From Thermoflexales bacterium (GTDB taxonomy: Bacteria; Chloroflexota; Anaerolineae; B4-G1; DUEL01): a stretch of DNA of 52,081 nt. The position numbers were made by a program, and so were the translations under genes. Under the pieces are notes generated by a model. It saw nothing but the letters and a program-made list of their open reading frames with translations, was not told where the DNA came from and did not search any database. Below, one piece after another: positions 32,777 to 41,250 of the stretch. Where the stretch lies: positions 1-52,081 of the forward strand of contig JACIWQ010000007.1 of NCBI GenBank assembly GCA_014360895.1. Direction: 5' to 3'. Each line of letters opens with the position of its first letter. The stretch's first letter is position 1.

Positions 32777-34126
32777 CTATCGCTCCGTGGCCGGGATGAA
32801 AATGCGGAACGGGAGCGGCTCAAAGGCCAGGTTCAGGCTGAGATAGTCATCGCTGTAGCCGCCGACGGCGTAGATGGTCAGGTCCACCAGTGCCACACCC
32901 ATCCCCTGCCAGTTCCCCAGGAGGGGGGTCTCCACCGGCATCCAGAGGGCCTGGGCCGGGTCGTACCGTTCGTTGAAGCCCAGGTACCCTCCCCAGCCCC
33001 CGCCGCCGACGGCGTAAAGTTGCCCGCCAAAGGGGACCAGTCCCAACCCGCCCCGGGGCAGGGTAAGGGAGGGGCAGGCCGACCAGGTGTCCCGCGCCGG
33101 GTTGTAGACGGCGCAGGTTGTTTGCTCCTGGCCGGCGCGGTATCCGCCGACCACGTAGACCTCATCCCCCAGCGGGGCCGCTGCCGCCAGCGCCTGTGCG
33201 ACGGGCACCGAGGCTCGCTCCTCCCAGTGGTCGGCCTGGGGGTCGTAGGCGTAGACGGTATCCAGGTACTGTCGGCCGTCGGTGCCGCCGAAGAGGTACA
33301 TGCGGTCTCCGTGGACGGCCAGCGCGTAGCCGCAGAGGGGGCGGGGGAGCGGGGCGGCGGTCGTCCAGGTGTCGGCGGCGGGGTCGTAGACCTCCAGGAC
33401 GGAGAGCGCGGTGCCCTCTCCGGTGCAGCCGCCGGGGACGAAGACCCGGCCTCCCAGGACGGCCGCGCCGATGTAGGCGGCGGGGGTCGGTTTGGGCGCG
33501 CCGCGCGTCCAGGTGTCGGTGGTGGGGTCGTAGATTTCCACCGCGTCTGATGGGCCCTCCGGAGTCTCGCCGCCGATGGCCAGCAGGCGCCGCTCCCAGG
33601 CGGTCGCGGCCAGCCATGCCCGGCGGGTGGGCATCTGGGCCCGCTCCACCCAGCGGGATTCGGGGCTCCGGCCCGCACCGGCGGCCACCACCTCGCTTCG
33701 GGAAGGAAGCAGTCCGGCGGCAGGCGGGGCGGAGGGGACCGGACGAGGCCAAGCAAGGGCCAACGCCGCCACCGCCACCAGCGCGGCCGCAATCAGGACC
33801 ACCCGGCGGTACCAGGGCAGCGGCGGCTCGGGCGCCGGGACGGCCCCTGCGGCCGTCGGCGCGGGCGGTGCCTCCGGTGCCAGCTCCTCTTCCTCGCTGA
33901 CGGTGCGTACCTCCGACACCGCGACCCACCCCCGGCGTACGGCGACCATCGTCGCCTCGGTGCGGGAGACCACTTCCAGTTTGGTGAAGATGTTGCGCAG
34001 GTGGACTTTGACGGTGTTGGTGCTGATGTGCAGCCGGTGGGCAATCTCCTTGTTGGAGGCGCCAGTCGCGACGTAGCGGAGGATCTCCAGTTCCCGTTCG
34101 GTCAGCGGTTCGCCGGGTTCAGCCAT
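32777..34126 (-). CDS. LuxR-type HTH - transmembrane - Kelch regulator
   Basis: A 449-residue protein with an unusual order. Residues 5-65 are a GerE/LuxR helix-turn-helix (LTERELEILRYVATGASNKE; NTVKVHLRNIFTKLE). A P, E and A linker leads to one membrane helix (108-126). The remainder is about six Kelch repeats (LLAIGG, VFVPGG, MYLFGG, VYVVGG, LYAVGG, IYAVGG, each with YDPxxDxW), presumably outside the membrane. This predicts a one-component transmembrane regulator in which an external propeller controls a cytoplasmic DNA-binding domain. It ends FRIFIPATER, close to the YLPLVLR motif. The ligand and targets are unknown. Confidence 0.85.
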   Translation of the reverse strand: MAEPGEPLTERELEILRYVATGASNKEIAHRLHISTNTVKVHLRNIFTKLEVVSRTEATMVAVRRGWVAVSEVRTVSEEEELAPEAPPAPTAAGAVPAPEPPLPWYRRVVLIAAALVAVAALALAWPRPVPSAPPAAGLLPSRSEVVAAGAGRSPESRWVERAQMPTRRAWLAATAWERRLLAIGGETPEGPSDAVEIYDPTTDTWTRGAPKPTPAAYIGAAVLGGRVFVPGGCTGEGTALSVLEVYDPAADTWTTAAPLPRPLCGYALAVHGDRMYLFGGTDGRQYLDTVYAYDPQADHWEERASVPVAQALAAAAPLGDEVYVVGGYRAGQEQTTCAVYNPARDTWSACPSLTLPRGGLGLVPFGGQLYAVGGGGWGGYLGFNERYDPAQALWMPVETPLLGNWQGMGVALVDLTIYAVGGYSDDYLSLNLAFEPLPFRIFIPATER

Positions 34127-34152
34127 TGGTTATCGCATATCGCATATCGCGT
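34127..34152. repeat. Short TATCGCN heptamer tract
   Basis: Three units (TTATCGC, ATATCGC, ATATCGC) directly ahead of the LuxR-Kelch ATG, in a 33-base gap. Same family as 23373 and 36391. I see no separate Shine-Dalgarno. Confidence 0.7.
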
Positions 34153-34159
34153 TCCGGGG

Positions 34160-35065
34160 TCATTCCGGGCGGGTAGCGACGGCAATGCCGGTTAGGACCA
34201 ATGCACCGCCTGCCAGGGTGACGACGCCGGGCATTTCGCCCAGGATGATCCAGGCCAGGATGCTGGAGCCAATCGGTTCGCCCAGGACGGCCAGCGTCAC
34301 ATAGGTGGCCGGGAGGTGGCGGAGGGCCCAGTTCAGGGACGAGTGGCCCGTAATCTGCGGCCCCAAGGCCAGGAGGAGCAGCCAGAGCCAGTGGACGGGC
34401 GGGTAGCCCCCCAGCGGGACGCGCGCCAGTGCGGCGACCGTCATCAGGACGACGGCGGCGGTGGCGTAGACCGGGAAAACGTAGGCCAGGAGGGAGAGGC
34501 GGGCCCGCAGCCGCCGCCCGATGAGAAAGTAGACGGCCACGGAGACCGCGCCGGCCAGCGCCAGCAGGTCGCCGGTCAGCCGGTGGGTGCCCTGCCCCCA
34601 GTCGTCCAGGCCGATGACGATGGAGCCGACGATGGCAACGACCAGGCCGACCACCAGCGGTCGGCTCAGCCGCTCCCGCAGAATCAGAAACGACCCCAGG
34701 CCCACGAAGAGCGGGCTGGTGCTCACCAGGACAACCGAGGCGGCCACGGAGGTGTAGGCCAGGGAGGAAATCCAGGTGGCGAAGTGGACTGCCAGCATAG
34801 CGCCCGAGGCCAGCATCAGGAGCCAGTCCCGCCGGGACAGGCCGCGCAGTTCCTCCCGGCGGGTCATCAGTGTGACCGGTGCCAGGATGAGGGAGGCCAG
34901 GGTGAGCCGCCAGGCGGCAATCGCCAGCGAGTTCACCTCCGCCTGGGCCAGCCGGATAATGGGCGAGGCGGTGGAGGCGGCCAGGACGCCCACCACCAGG
35001 GCCAGATGGGGCGGGAAGGGAGACGCGGATGAACGCGGATGGGCGCGGATTTTATCTGCTTCCAT
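34160..35065 (-). CDS. EamA/DMT-family transporter
   Basis: A 301-residue protein with ten hydrophobic helices in two EamA halves (NSLAIAAWRLTLASLILAPV in the first; LPATYVTLAVLGEPIGSSIL in the second). DMT exporters move metabolites or amino acids out of the cell. The first 15 residues (ADKIRAHPRSSAS) are encoded by a copy of the dispersed ATCCGCGT repeat, so the repeat has either supplied the present start codon or the true start is further in. The substrate is unknown. Confidence 0.85.
   Translation of the reverse strand: MEADKIRAHPRSSASPFPPHLALVVGVLAASTASPIIRLAQAEVNSLAIAAWRLTLASLILAPVTLMTRREELRGLSRRDWLLMLASGAMLAVHFATWISSLAYTSVAASVVLVSTSPLFVGLGSFLILRERLSRPLVVGLVVAIVGSIVIGLDDWGQGTHRLTGDLLALAGAVSVAVYFLIGRRLRARLSLLAYVFPVYATAAVVLMTVAALARVPLGGYPPVHWLWLLLLALGPQITGHSSLNWALRHLPATYVTLAVLGEPIGSSILAWIILGEMPGVVTLAGGALVLTGIAVATRPE
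35016..35062. repeat. Dispersed ATCCGCGT repeat inside the 5' end of the DMT gene
   Basis: The plus strand reads GACGCGGATGAACGCGGATG then GGCGCGGATTTTATCTGC. Related copies lie near 6218, 19560 and 27850. Here it is translated as the N-terminus of the transporter. Confidence 0.6.
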
Positions 35066-35080
35066 CGGCGCGGTATCCTC

Positions 35081-36382
35081 CTACCGGCTCAGCCATGACC
35101 AGGGGATGATGGGGTTCACGATGTCCATCGTGATGATGACCAGCGAGATGCCAATCAGAATCACCATCCCGGCCATGTGGACTTTCGCCTCGGTCTCCGG
35201 GGAGATGCGGCGGCCCCGGATGGCCTCTATGAGGACAAACAGGGCCCGCCCGCCGTCCAGTGCGGGCAGCGGAAGCAGATTGGTCATCCCCACTGCCAGG
35301 CTGATCAGGGCGGTGACCTGTAGGGCCATAAAGGGAATGCCGGCCTCCATGCTCTGTTTGAGGGCGTAGCCCAGAAACCCCAAAATGCCCGGAATCCCCA
35401 CCGGTCGGACGGCTTCGGCCGCGGAGACCTGGCCGCTGGAGACCATGCGCGGCAGGTTGAGAATGCTGAGGACTACGACGGCCATGCTCTTTCCGGCGGC
35501 GATGGTGGCACGGGGGAGGGAATACCGTTCTGCCGACGCCGGGTCGGGCCAGTCCTGGAGGCCGATGCCCAGAAAGCCGCGCCCATCGGTCAGGACGGGG
35601 GTGGCCGTAAGGGTGAGAAATTCCTTTTCCCTCAGAACCGTCAGTTCCAGTGGCTCTCCCGGCGAGGAGCGAATCCACTCCCGCAGTTCTGTGCTCCCCT
35701 CCTCCAGTCGGTCCCCGTTGACAGCGGTCACGATGTCGCCTGGGAGGAGGCCGGCCTTCTCGGCGGGGCTATCCGGGACCACTTCCTGAATCTGGACGAA
35801 GGCGCGGGTGGGGACGCCCGTCGCGTAGGCGGCAATCATCAGGAGAAAGGCGACCAGGATGTTGAACAGAGCGCCGGAGAGGAGCACGACCAGCCGCCAC
35901 CGCTTCGGCCGCGCTGCCAGGCTCTGCGGGTGAGAGGGGTCCTCCTCGCCCAGCATCCGAACGAATCCCCCCAGCGGGAGCAGGTTGAGGGAGTAGATGG
36001 TGCCCAGCTCCAGCGCGGTCAGGCGGCCGCGCCGCCAGGGCGCCGGGGGGGCAGGCTCCTGTTCGGAGACGGCGGCCCGCCGAATCTCCGCGACGCGCGG
36101 GAGGCTTTCCGGGCCAGGCTCCAGTCGGACCTCCACATCCTGGCCCGGCGCCAGGCCGGGGGGCAGGCGGACCGAACCGGGCAGGAGCATCCGTTGCCCG
36201 TCCACCTCTATGGTGCCTTCCTCCCGAAACAGGGTGAGCAGACGGGGCGGGAAACCCAGGCCGAATTCCAGGACGCGCGCGCCGGCCCGCCGGGCGGTCA
36301 GGAAATGGCCCAATTCGTGAATCAGAATCATCGGCCCCAGCATCACGACCAGGGCCAGGGCAAGCCACTGGAAGAGTTCCAT
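35081..36382 (-). CDS. rseP: Site-2 membrane metalloprotease (RseP/RasP family)
   Basis: A 433-residue M50B protease that cuts membrane-embedded regulators. The zinc site is HELGH (about residues 23-27) near the N-terminus, followed by GFPPRL. One PDZ domain (VVPDSPAEKAGLLPGDIVTA) and the LDG motif (NLLPLPALDGGRALF) follow. An insertion of about 60 residues rich in P, E and R lies between the first helix and SLNLLPLGGFVRM, longer than usual. GAGGACT precedes the ATG, which lies at the edge of a heptamer array. No anti-sigma factor is seen nearby. Confidence 0.93.
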   Translation of the reverse strand: MELFQWLALALVVMLGPMILIHELGHFLTARRAGARVLEFGLGFPPRLLTLFREEGTIEVDGQRMLLPGSVRLPPGLAPGQDVEVRLEPGPESLPRVAEIRRAAVSEQEPAPPAPWRRGRLTALELGTIYSLNLLPLGGFVRMLGEEDPSHPQSLAARPKRWRLVVLLSGALFNILVAFLLMIAAYATGVPTRAFVQIQEVVPDSPAEKAGLLPGDIVTAVNGDRLEEGSTELREWIRSSPGEPLELTVLREKEFLTLTATPVLTDGRGFLGIGLQDWPDPASAERYSLPRATIAAGKSMAVVVLSILNLPRMVSSGQVSAAEAVRPVGIPGILGFLGYALKQSMEAGIPFMALQVTALISLAVGMTNLLPLPALDGGRALFVLIEAIRGRRISPETEAKVHMAGMVILIGISLVIITMDIVNPIIPWSWLSR

Positions 36383-36390
36383 AGAGTCCT

Positions 36391-36437
36391 CGCGTTATCG
36401 CGTATCGCTTATCGCATATCGCGTATCGCGTATCGCC
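36391..36437. repeat. Tandem heptamer array TATCGCN
   Basis: About six to seven units (GTTATCG, CGTATCG, CTTATCG, CATATCG) directly ahead of the RseP-family ATG. Downstream, 36526-36534 (TCGTAGTGC) is inverted at 36551-36559. The 221-base gap 36383-36603 has no gene. Confidence 0.8.
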
Positions 36438-36603
36438 CATCGGGAAGGGCTTGTAGTCTGGCACGAAGCGAAGAGGAGTGCCGTTGTTGCGGAGCGAACA
36501 AGCGCTACTCCGCTGTGCTTTTGGTTCGTAGTGCGGCCCGGATTCGTGGTGCACTACGAGCGCGACCCCACGCGGAAAGTCAGCACCATTCTGTAGGCGT
36601 CGG

Positions 36604-37725
36604 TTACAGCGGCCGTTCGTAGATGCGGTGGGCCTTGTAGAAGTTCACTCCCAGCCCTTCCATTTCCCGCATCATTTTGCCGTTCTGCTCGTTGACCTGG
36701 ACGATTTCGGCGTGGCGAAATCCCCGCTCGTGGACGGTCTTCTCCAGTTCGGTGAACATGATGGCATCCACGCCCAGGCCCTGGTACTTGGGCAGGATGC
36801 CCCCGCCGTTGAAGTCTATCCGGTCGGTGTGGTTGAACTCCCACAGCAGCATGGCCCAGCCGAAGGGGTAGAGACGCCCGCCGCACCGCTGCAGGGCCCG
36901 GTTGATGTTGGGGAAGCCCAGGATGAAGCCGACAATCTCGTCCCCCTTGACGACGACTTTGGAGACGTCGGGGCGGGTCAGGTTGATGAGCCGGTCAATG
37001 ATGCGCTGGGCGTCCTCCCCGGTGATGGGGACGAATTCCCGGTTCTCGGCGAAGGCGGCGTTGTAGGCGTCCACGACCCGGGGGGCAATGGCCCGCATCT
37101 CGGCTTTGGTGCGGAAGGTCAGCACCTGGAAGCCGCGCCGGGCCTTCACTCGTTCGGCAATCTCGTGAATCCGCTCCGGCAATCGGGTGCTCCCCGGCAG
37201 GTAGCCGGAGAAGTAATCGGTCTGTTTCTGGAAACCGGCCTCCTGAATGAGGCGGTCGTAGTAGGGGTAATTGTAGGCGATGCCTAAGGCGGGCAGGTAC
37301 TCAAACCCCCGCACCAGCACCCCCAGGGAGTCCCCGGCGGAGAAGCCCTCGGGCCCGCTAATGGTCTCCAACCCGCGCCCCCGGGCCCAGTCAAACGCGG
37401 CGTCAAAGAGCGCGCGGGCCACCTCCCCGTCGTCCACCGAATCAAAGAGGGCGAAGAAGGCCCCTTTCTGTCCCCGGTAGGCGTTGCGTTTTCGGGGCTC
37501 CAGGACGGCGATGCGCCCCACCACCTCCTTCCCGACCGTCGCCAGGAAGAAATCGGCGTCGGAGTGGCGGTAGTAGGGGTGGCGCTCCCGGTTCAGTTGC
37601 TTGCGGGCACTGGAGACCAGCGGCGGCACCCAGTACGGACATCCCCGGTAGAGGCGGAAGGGGAAGCGGACGAAGCGTTCCACGTCCTGGGGGTTGTCGG
37701 TCTGAACTTTGTGAATGTGCACCAT
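36604..37725 (-). CDS. GNAT-like N-acetyltransferase domain protein
   Basis: A 373-residue soluble protein. It opens with VERFVRFPFRLYRGCPYWVP, then a first acyltransferase-like region (FFLATVGKEVVGRIAVL, ALFDAAFDWARGRGLETI), and a C-terminal GNAT-like part (DEIVGFILGFPNINRAL; GILPKYQGLGVDAIMFTELE resembles motif A). It matches a widespread family of uncharacterised GNAT-fold proteins. Substrate and role are unknown. Confidence 0.7.
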   Translation of the reverse strand: MVHIHKVQTDNPQDVERFVRFPFRLYRGCPYWVPPLVSSARKQLNRERHPYYRHSDADFFLATVGKEVVGRIAVLEPRKRNAYRGQKGAFFALFDSVDDGEVARALFDAAFDWARGRGLETISGPEGFSAGDSLGVLVRGFEYLPALGIAYNYPYYDRLIQEAGFQKQTDYFSGYLPGSTRLPERIHEIAERVKARRGFQVLTFRTKAEMRAIAPRVVDAYNAAFAENREFVPITGEDAQRIIDRLINLTRPDVSKVVVKGDEIVGFILGFPNINRALQRCGGRLYPFGWAMLLWEFNHTDRIDFNGGGILPKYQGLGVDAIMFTELEKTVHERGFRHAEIVQVNEQNGKMMREMEGLGVNFYKAHRIYERPL

Positions 37726-37763
37726 AGGGCGGCTCCGGCGACGGTTGCACAGGATTCATCCGG

Positions 37764-38606
37764 CTACGCGGCGAAGTAACTGACGGCCAGCACTCCCGGC
37801 CCGGCGTGGGTGACGATGGCCGGGGGGAGTTCGTATATGGGCACCTCCGGGATGCCCAGTTGGGCAGAGAAATCCGCCGCCAGTTCCCGGGCGGTGGCTT
37901 CGGCGTCCGCGTGCATGACCGCCAGGTAGGATTCGGGGCTGTGGGGACATCCCTCCAGTACCAGTTCTCGCAGCCGTTCCAGCGCCCGCCGTTGCGTCCG
38001 TTGCTTCTCAAATGGCTCCACTCGCCCGTCCCGCAGGGTGAGGATGGGCTTGACCTGCAGGAGGCCGCCCAGGAGGGCCTGGGCGCCGCCGATGCGGCCG
38101 CCCCGGTGGAGGTATTCCAGCGTGTCCACCACGAAATAGACCCGCTGGCGGGCGAGCATTTGCTGGACCCGGGCGATGATGGTGTCGGCGTCCACCCCTT
38201 CCTTCGCCCAGCGGTCGGCCAGGAGGACAACGGTCGCCAGTGGCGCGGCAACGGTGCGGGTATCCACTACCCGGATGTCCGCTCCGGGGAAATCCTGGGC
38301 CGCCGTCAGCGCGCTGCGGACGGTGCCGCTGAGTTCGGAGGACGGGTGCAGGCAGATGATGGTCCGGTACCCCTCTGCCAACAGACGCTCAAAGATGGGG
38401 TTGTAGAGGGCGGGGGGCGGCGCGGCCGTCTTGGGCAGCGTCGGCGAGGAGCGCAGTTTCTGCAGGAACATCCGGGTATCCATCTCCGTGTCGTCCCGGT
38501 AAGTCTCCTCGCCAAAGATGATAATCTGCGGGAGGACCGGGATGTCGTGAGCTCGGGCCAGTTCCAGCGGCAGGCCGGAGGTGGTATCGGTGATGATTTT
38601 GATCAT
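37764..38606 (-). CDS. DegV-family fatty-acid-binding protein
   Basis: A 280-residue DegV (FakB-like) protein. It begins IKIITDTTSGLPLELAR, has SSELSGTVRSA and DTLEYLHRGGRIGGAQALLG, all typical. FakB proteins present fatty acids to the kinase FakA for phospholipid synthesis; fakA is not in the window. GGAAAGGAG precedes the ATG and a promoter lies at 38627-38654, so it can be transcribed alone. Confidence 0.93.
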   Translation of the reverse strand: MIKIITDTTSGLPLELARAHDIPVLPQIIIFGEETYRDDTEMDTRMFLQKLRSSPTLPKTAAPPPALYNPIFERLLAEGYRTIICLHPSSELSGTVRSALTAAQDFPGADIRVVDTRTVAAPLATVVLLADRWAKEGVDADTIIARVQQMLARQRVYFVVDTLEYLHRGGRIGGAQALLGGLLQVKPILTLRDGRVEPFEKQRTQRRALERLRELVLEGCPHSPESYLAVMHADAEATARELAADFSAQLGIPEVPIYELPPAIVTHAGPGVLAVSYFAA

Positions 38607-38626
38607 GACGGCTCCTTTCCTTCTGA

Positions 38627-38654
38627 ATTATACAGGACAATCCGGAGGAGACAA
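38627..38654 (-). promoter_or_regulatory. Promoter of the degV gene
   Basis: On the minus strand TTGTCT (38654-38649) and a consensus TATAAT (38632-38627) are 16 bases apart, 20 bases ahead of the ATG. The boxes lie inside the last codons of the upstream UPF0104 gene. Confidence 0.6.
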
Positions 38655-39641
38655 GTCTCCCCGGGCGGCCTCGCTGACTTCTGTCCAGTGGACCCCCTCT
38701 ACGGCCATAAATATCAGCCCCAGCAGGGTGACCGGGATCAGCAGGATAGCGTGCAGGACCAGGATGTAACTCCCTGCCAACGCGGCGGGTGCTCCCATCC
38801 CCTGGAGAATTTTGATGCCGACTTCAAATGTGCCGATGTAGCCGGGCAGGGAGGGGAGCGCCGTCAGCAGGTTGACGGCTCCGCCCATCACCATCACGCC
38901 GATGTATCCCAGGTGCAGGTCAAAGGCGAAACTGACCAGCCAGTACTTGAGCGCTTCCAGCAACCAGACCCAGACGGTGATGCCGAAGAGGGTCAGGACA
39001 TCTCGCGCGCTGCGCAATCCTTCCAGTCCGGCAATGACCCCTTCCAGAAAGTTCAGGAGCGGGGAGCGGATGCGGGGAGGGACGAATCTCTCCAGAACCC
39101 AGTGGGCCATCCGCCGCAGGCGGTCCGGATGGGCGGCCAGGACCAGGAAAACCGCCAGTGCGCCGAAGAAAACCCCGCTGGCGATCGCGACCAACCGTCC
39201 CAGAAATGCCGAGAGGGGCAGGAAGAGCAGGCCGAAGAGGACGAAGCAGACCAGCGTCAGGCCATCAAACAGCCGCTCCAGGATGGCAGTGGTCAGGGTG
39301 GTGCCGATGTGGACGCCTTCCTTCCGCCAGAGGACATAGGCCCGCAGCACCTCTCCCAGCCGGAAGGGCAGAATGTCGTTGCCCATATAGCCGATGACGA
39401 CGACGGGGAAGAGGCGGGCCGTCGGGACCGATTTGCTCCCGCGCAGGAGAAACTTCCACCGCCAGGAGCGAAACCAGACGGAGATAAAGTAGACCGTCAC
39501 GCCGGGGATGAGCCAGATGTACCGGGCCGTCTTCAGCGCGTCCCAGACCTCCCCCAGGTGCAGGTCCCGGAAGGCGAACCAGAGGAAGAAGACGCTCAGG
39601 ATGAAGCCGATGAGGAGAAGGGGCCAGCGTCGTTTTGTCAT
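38628..39641 (-). CDS. UPF0104 / lysylphosphatidylglycerol-synthase-type membrane protein
   Basis: A 337-residue protein with about eight hydrophobic helices of the UPF0104/AglD group: WFRSWRWKFLLRG, GYMGNDILPFRLGEVLRAYV, ILERLFDGLTLV, and LLTALPSLPGYIGTFEVG. Members flip or modify lipids; the substrate is not known. ATG 39641 overlaps the TGA of the octanoyltransferase gene (ATGA). An in-frame start further upstream would lie inside that gene and is unlikely. Confidence 0.85.
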   Translation of the reverse strand: MTKRRWPLLLIGFILSVFFLWFAFRDLHLGEVWDALKTARYIWLIPGVTVYFISVWFRSWRWKFLLRGSKSVPTARLFPVVVIGYMGNDILPFRLGEVLRAYVLWRKEGVHIGTTLTTAILERLFDGLTLVCFVLFGLLFLPLSAFLGRLVAIASGVFFGALAVFLVLAAHPDRLRRMAHWVLERFVPPRIRSPLLNFLEGVIAGLEGLRSARDVLTLFGITVWVWLLEALKYWLVSFAFDLHLGYIGVMVMGGAVNLLTALPSLPGYIGTFEVGIKILQGMGAPAALAGSYILVLHAILLIPVTLLGLIFMAVEGVHWTEVSEAARGDLSPPDCPV

Positions 39642-40444
39642 ATCGGGTACCGGAATGTCCAGTTGTCCGAAGCGTACTTCTCTTGCCGCAGTTGCTGGGC
39701 GACATCTGTTTCCCAGGGGGTCAGCGCCCCCGGCTCCAGTTGGAGGTTCAGGGCGTGGGCGAAGCCTTCGGCGACGGCCCGCGCGGCCTCCTCCCACGGG
39801 ATTTCCCGTCCCAGCACTTCTGCCAGTGTGGTCGCCCGGGCGCGCACCCGGGCCGGGTCGGCGGGCGGGTTCAGAAACGGGCAGATGCGGGCGATGTCGC
39901 CGGTCAGCGGGAGCGCGCCATGCTGCAAAAGCGCCCCGCGTCCTCGCATCTGGGCGCTACCGACCAGTTTCCGCCCGTCCACCACAATCTCAAACTCCCC
40001 CGGCGTCTCAAAGCAGACGGGCCCGACGGCGGCGGGGGGTTTCTGCCGGTGGACGGCGGCCCGTACCCCCAGCCGGGCCAGCGCGGCCAGCAACCCCTGG
40101 CTGATGCGCTGGCAACTGGTCAGGACGTCCCCGCGCACGCGCGGGTCGGTGAGCGGCGCGGCGACAGAGTAGGTCAGTTCGTCTATATGGAGAATGGCGC
40201 GCCCGCCGGTGGGGCGGCGGACCAGGCCGTATCCGGCGGCGGTCAGCGCCTCCCGGTTCACCTCGTCGGCGGATTGATGGCGGCCCAGGGAGAGGCAGGG
40301 CGGCTCCCATGCGTAAAGCCGCAGTGTCGGCGGGACCCGTCCCTCCGCCACTCCCCGCCAGATTGCCTCATCCACCGCCATCTGGGTCGGCCCGTCAGCG
40401 GGCGCCGAAACTATCAGCCTCCAGACCGGAGAGCCGTCATCCAT
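39638..40444 (-). CDS. lipM: Lipoyl-relay octanoyltransferase, LipM-type
   Basis: A 268-residue BPL/LplA-fold protein. RRPTGGRAILHIDELTYSV and GRKLVGSAQMRGRGALLQHG (Lys159) are family blocks, and Cys144 in VCFETPGEFEIV is placed like the acyl-thioester Cys of LipM. It would move octanoyl groups from acyl carrier protein to lipoyl domains; lipoate-protein ligase A is the alternative. AAGGGG precedes the ATG, just after a heptamer array. Fe-S assembly genes lie upstream, which fits LipA's need for Fe-S clusters, though lipA is absent here. Confidence 0.82.
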   Translation of the reverse strand: MDDGSPVWRLIVSAPADGPTQMAVDEAIWRGVAEGRVPPTLRLYAWEPPCLSLGRHQSADEVNREALTAAGYGLVRRPTGGRAILHIDELTYSVAAPLTDPRVRGDVLTSCQRISQGLLAALARLGVRAAVHRQKPPAAVGPVCFETPGEFEIVVDGRKLVGSAQMRGRGALLQHGALPLTGDIARICPFLNPPADPARVRARATTLAEVLGREIPWEEAARAVAEGFAHALNLQLEPGALTPWETDVAQQLRQEKYASDNWTFRYPI

Positions 40445-40449
40445 CCCCT

Positions 40450-40494
40450 TACTTCCTACTTCCTACTTCCTACTTCCTACTTCCTGCTTCCTGC
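40450..40494. repeat. Tandem heptamer array CTTCCTA/CTTCCTG
   Basis: About six units between the octanoyltransferase start and the first sufU gene; it also forms the last codons of that sufU gene (stop at 40463). Read in the gene direction it is a GGAAGTA purine tract. Same unit as at 18711. Confidence 0.9.
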
Positions 40495-40861
40495 TATAGT
40501 TTCTGATCGCGTTCCGCAGCGCTTCCAGGGCGACCCGCGCGCAGGCTTGCCGTGCGGGCCGCAGGTCCATCCCCAGCCATCGGACCACGTCCGCGTCCCC
40601 GAGCTGGCGCAGTTCCTCCAGCGGTTGCCCCTGGATGTGTTCCATCAGCATGGACGCGGCGGCCAGGGCAATGACGCATCCTTCGCCGGTGAAGGTGGCC
40701 TCTGCGACGGTCCCCGTCCCGTTCAGGCGCAGTTCCACCCGCACCCGGTCGCCGCAGAGGGGGTTTTCGGCCTCGCCGACCCGGTCCGGAGCCGTCAGAT
40801 GTCCCCGGTGGCGGGGGTGTTGGTAGTGGTCCAGGATTCGTTTGCGGTAGGGGGTAGGCAT
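40463..40861 (-). CDS. sufU: SufU/NifU-like Fe-S assembly protein (copy 1)
   Basis: A 132-residue NifU_N protein. Cys ligands are in PLCGDRV, TGEGCVIALAAASM and ARQACARVAL, the SufU three-Cys pattern with the Asp after CG. SufU takes sulfur from SufS (or scaffolds clusters). Its last ten or so residues (SRKQEVGSRK) are read from the heptamer array, giving a 7-residue periodicity, so the array has replaced or extended the natural C-terminus. It abuts the second copy directly. Confidence 0.88.
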   Translation of the reverse strand: MPTPYRKRILDHYQHPRHRGHLTAPDRVGEAENPLCGDRVRVELRLNGTGTVAEATFTGEGCVIALAAASMLMEHIQGQPLEELRQLGDADVVRWLGMDLRPARQACARVALEALRNAIRNYSRKQEVGSRK

Positions 40862-41248
40862 TCAGCCTCCGGTGGCACGGCGGTATGCGGCCAACCCCGC
40901 GCGCAGGGCGACCAGTGGGGAAAGGGCGCAGCGGCGACGGTTCGGCGGGATGGGCGCGTCCAGCCAGGATAGCACTTCCTCCTCGGTCAACCCTTCCAGG
41001 TCTTCCACCCGTTTCCCCAGCAAGTGCTCGGTGAAAAGGGAGGCCGAGGCCATGCTGATCATGCAACCTTCCCCCTCAAAGGCGACCCGGGCGACCCGCC
41101 CCTCGGAGTCCAGCGCAATCTCCAGGTGGACCTGGTCGCCGCAGGACGGGTCATCGCTGTCGGCGACGATGTCCGGTGAAGGAAGCCTCCCCCAGTTGCG
41201 GGGGTGGGCGTAATGGTCCAGAATGGTTTCAGAGTACAGATCGCTCAT
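40862..41248 (-). CDS. sufU: SufU/NifU-like Fe-S assembly protein (copy 2)
   Basis: A 128-residue NifU_N protein with the same Cys positions: PSCGDQV, EGEGCMISMASASL and RRRCALSPL. It starts LYSETILDHYAHPRNWG, the family signature. It resembles copy 1 throughout, so the two arose by duplication or are long-standing paralogues. ATG 41248 is chosen; a GTG at 41257 would add three residues. The divergent promoter of the toxin-antitoxin pair begins three bases upstream. Confidence 0.9.
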   Translation of the reverse strand: MSDLYSETILDHYAHPRNWGRLPSPDIVADSDDPSCGDQVHLEIALDSEGRVARVAFEGEGCMISMASASLFTEHLLGKRVEDLEGLTEEEVLSWLDAPIPPNRRRCALSPLVALRAGLAAYRRATGG

Positions 41249-41250
41249 GT

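Noticed and set aside
32777-34126. Kelch protein as a galactose-oxidase-like enzyme
   Set aside because: No copper-binding Tyr-Cys motif is visible; the HTH and membrane helix point to a sensor.
37806-40172. A 788-codon open frame on the plus strand opposite degV, UPF0104 and lipM
   Set aside because: The minus strand here carries three recognisable genes; long open antisense frames are expected in GC-rich DNA and the translation matches no family.
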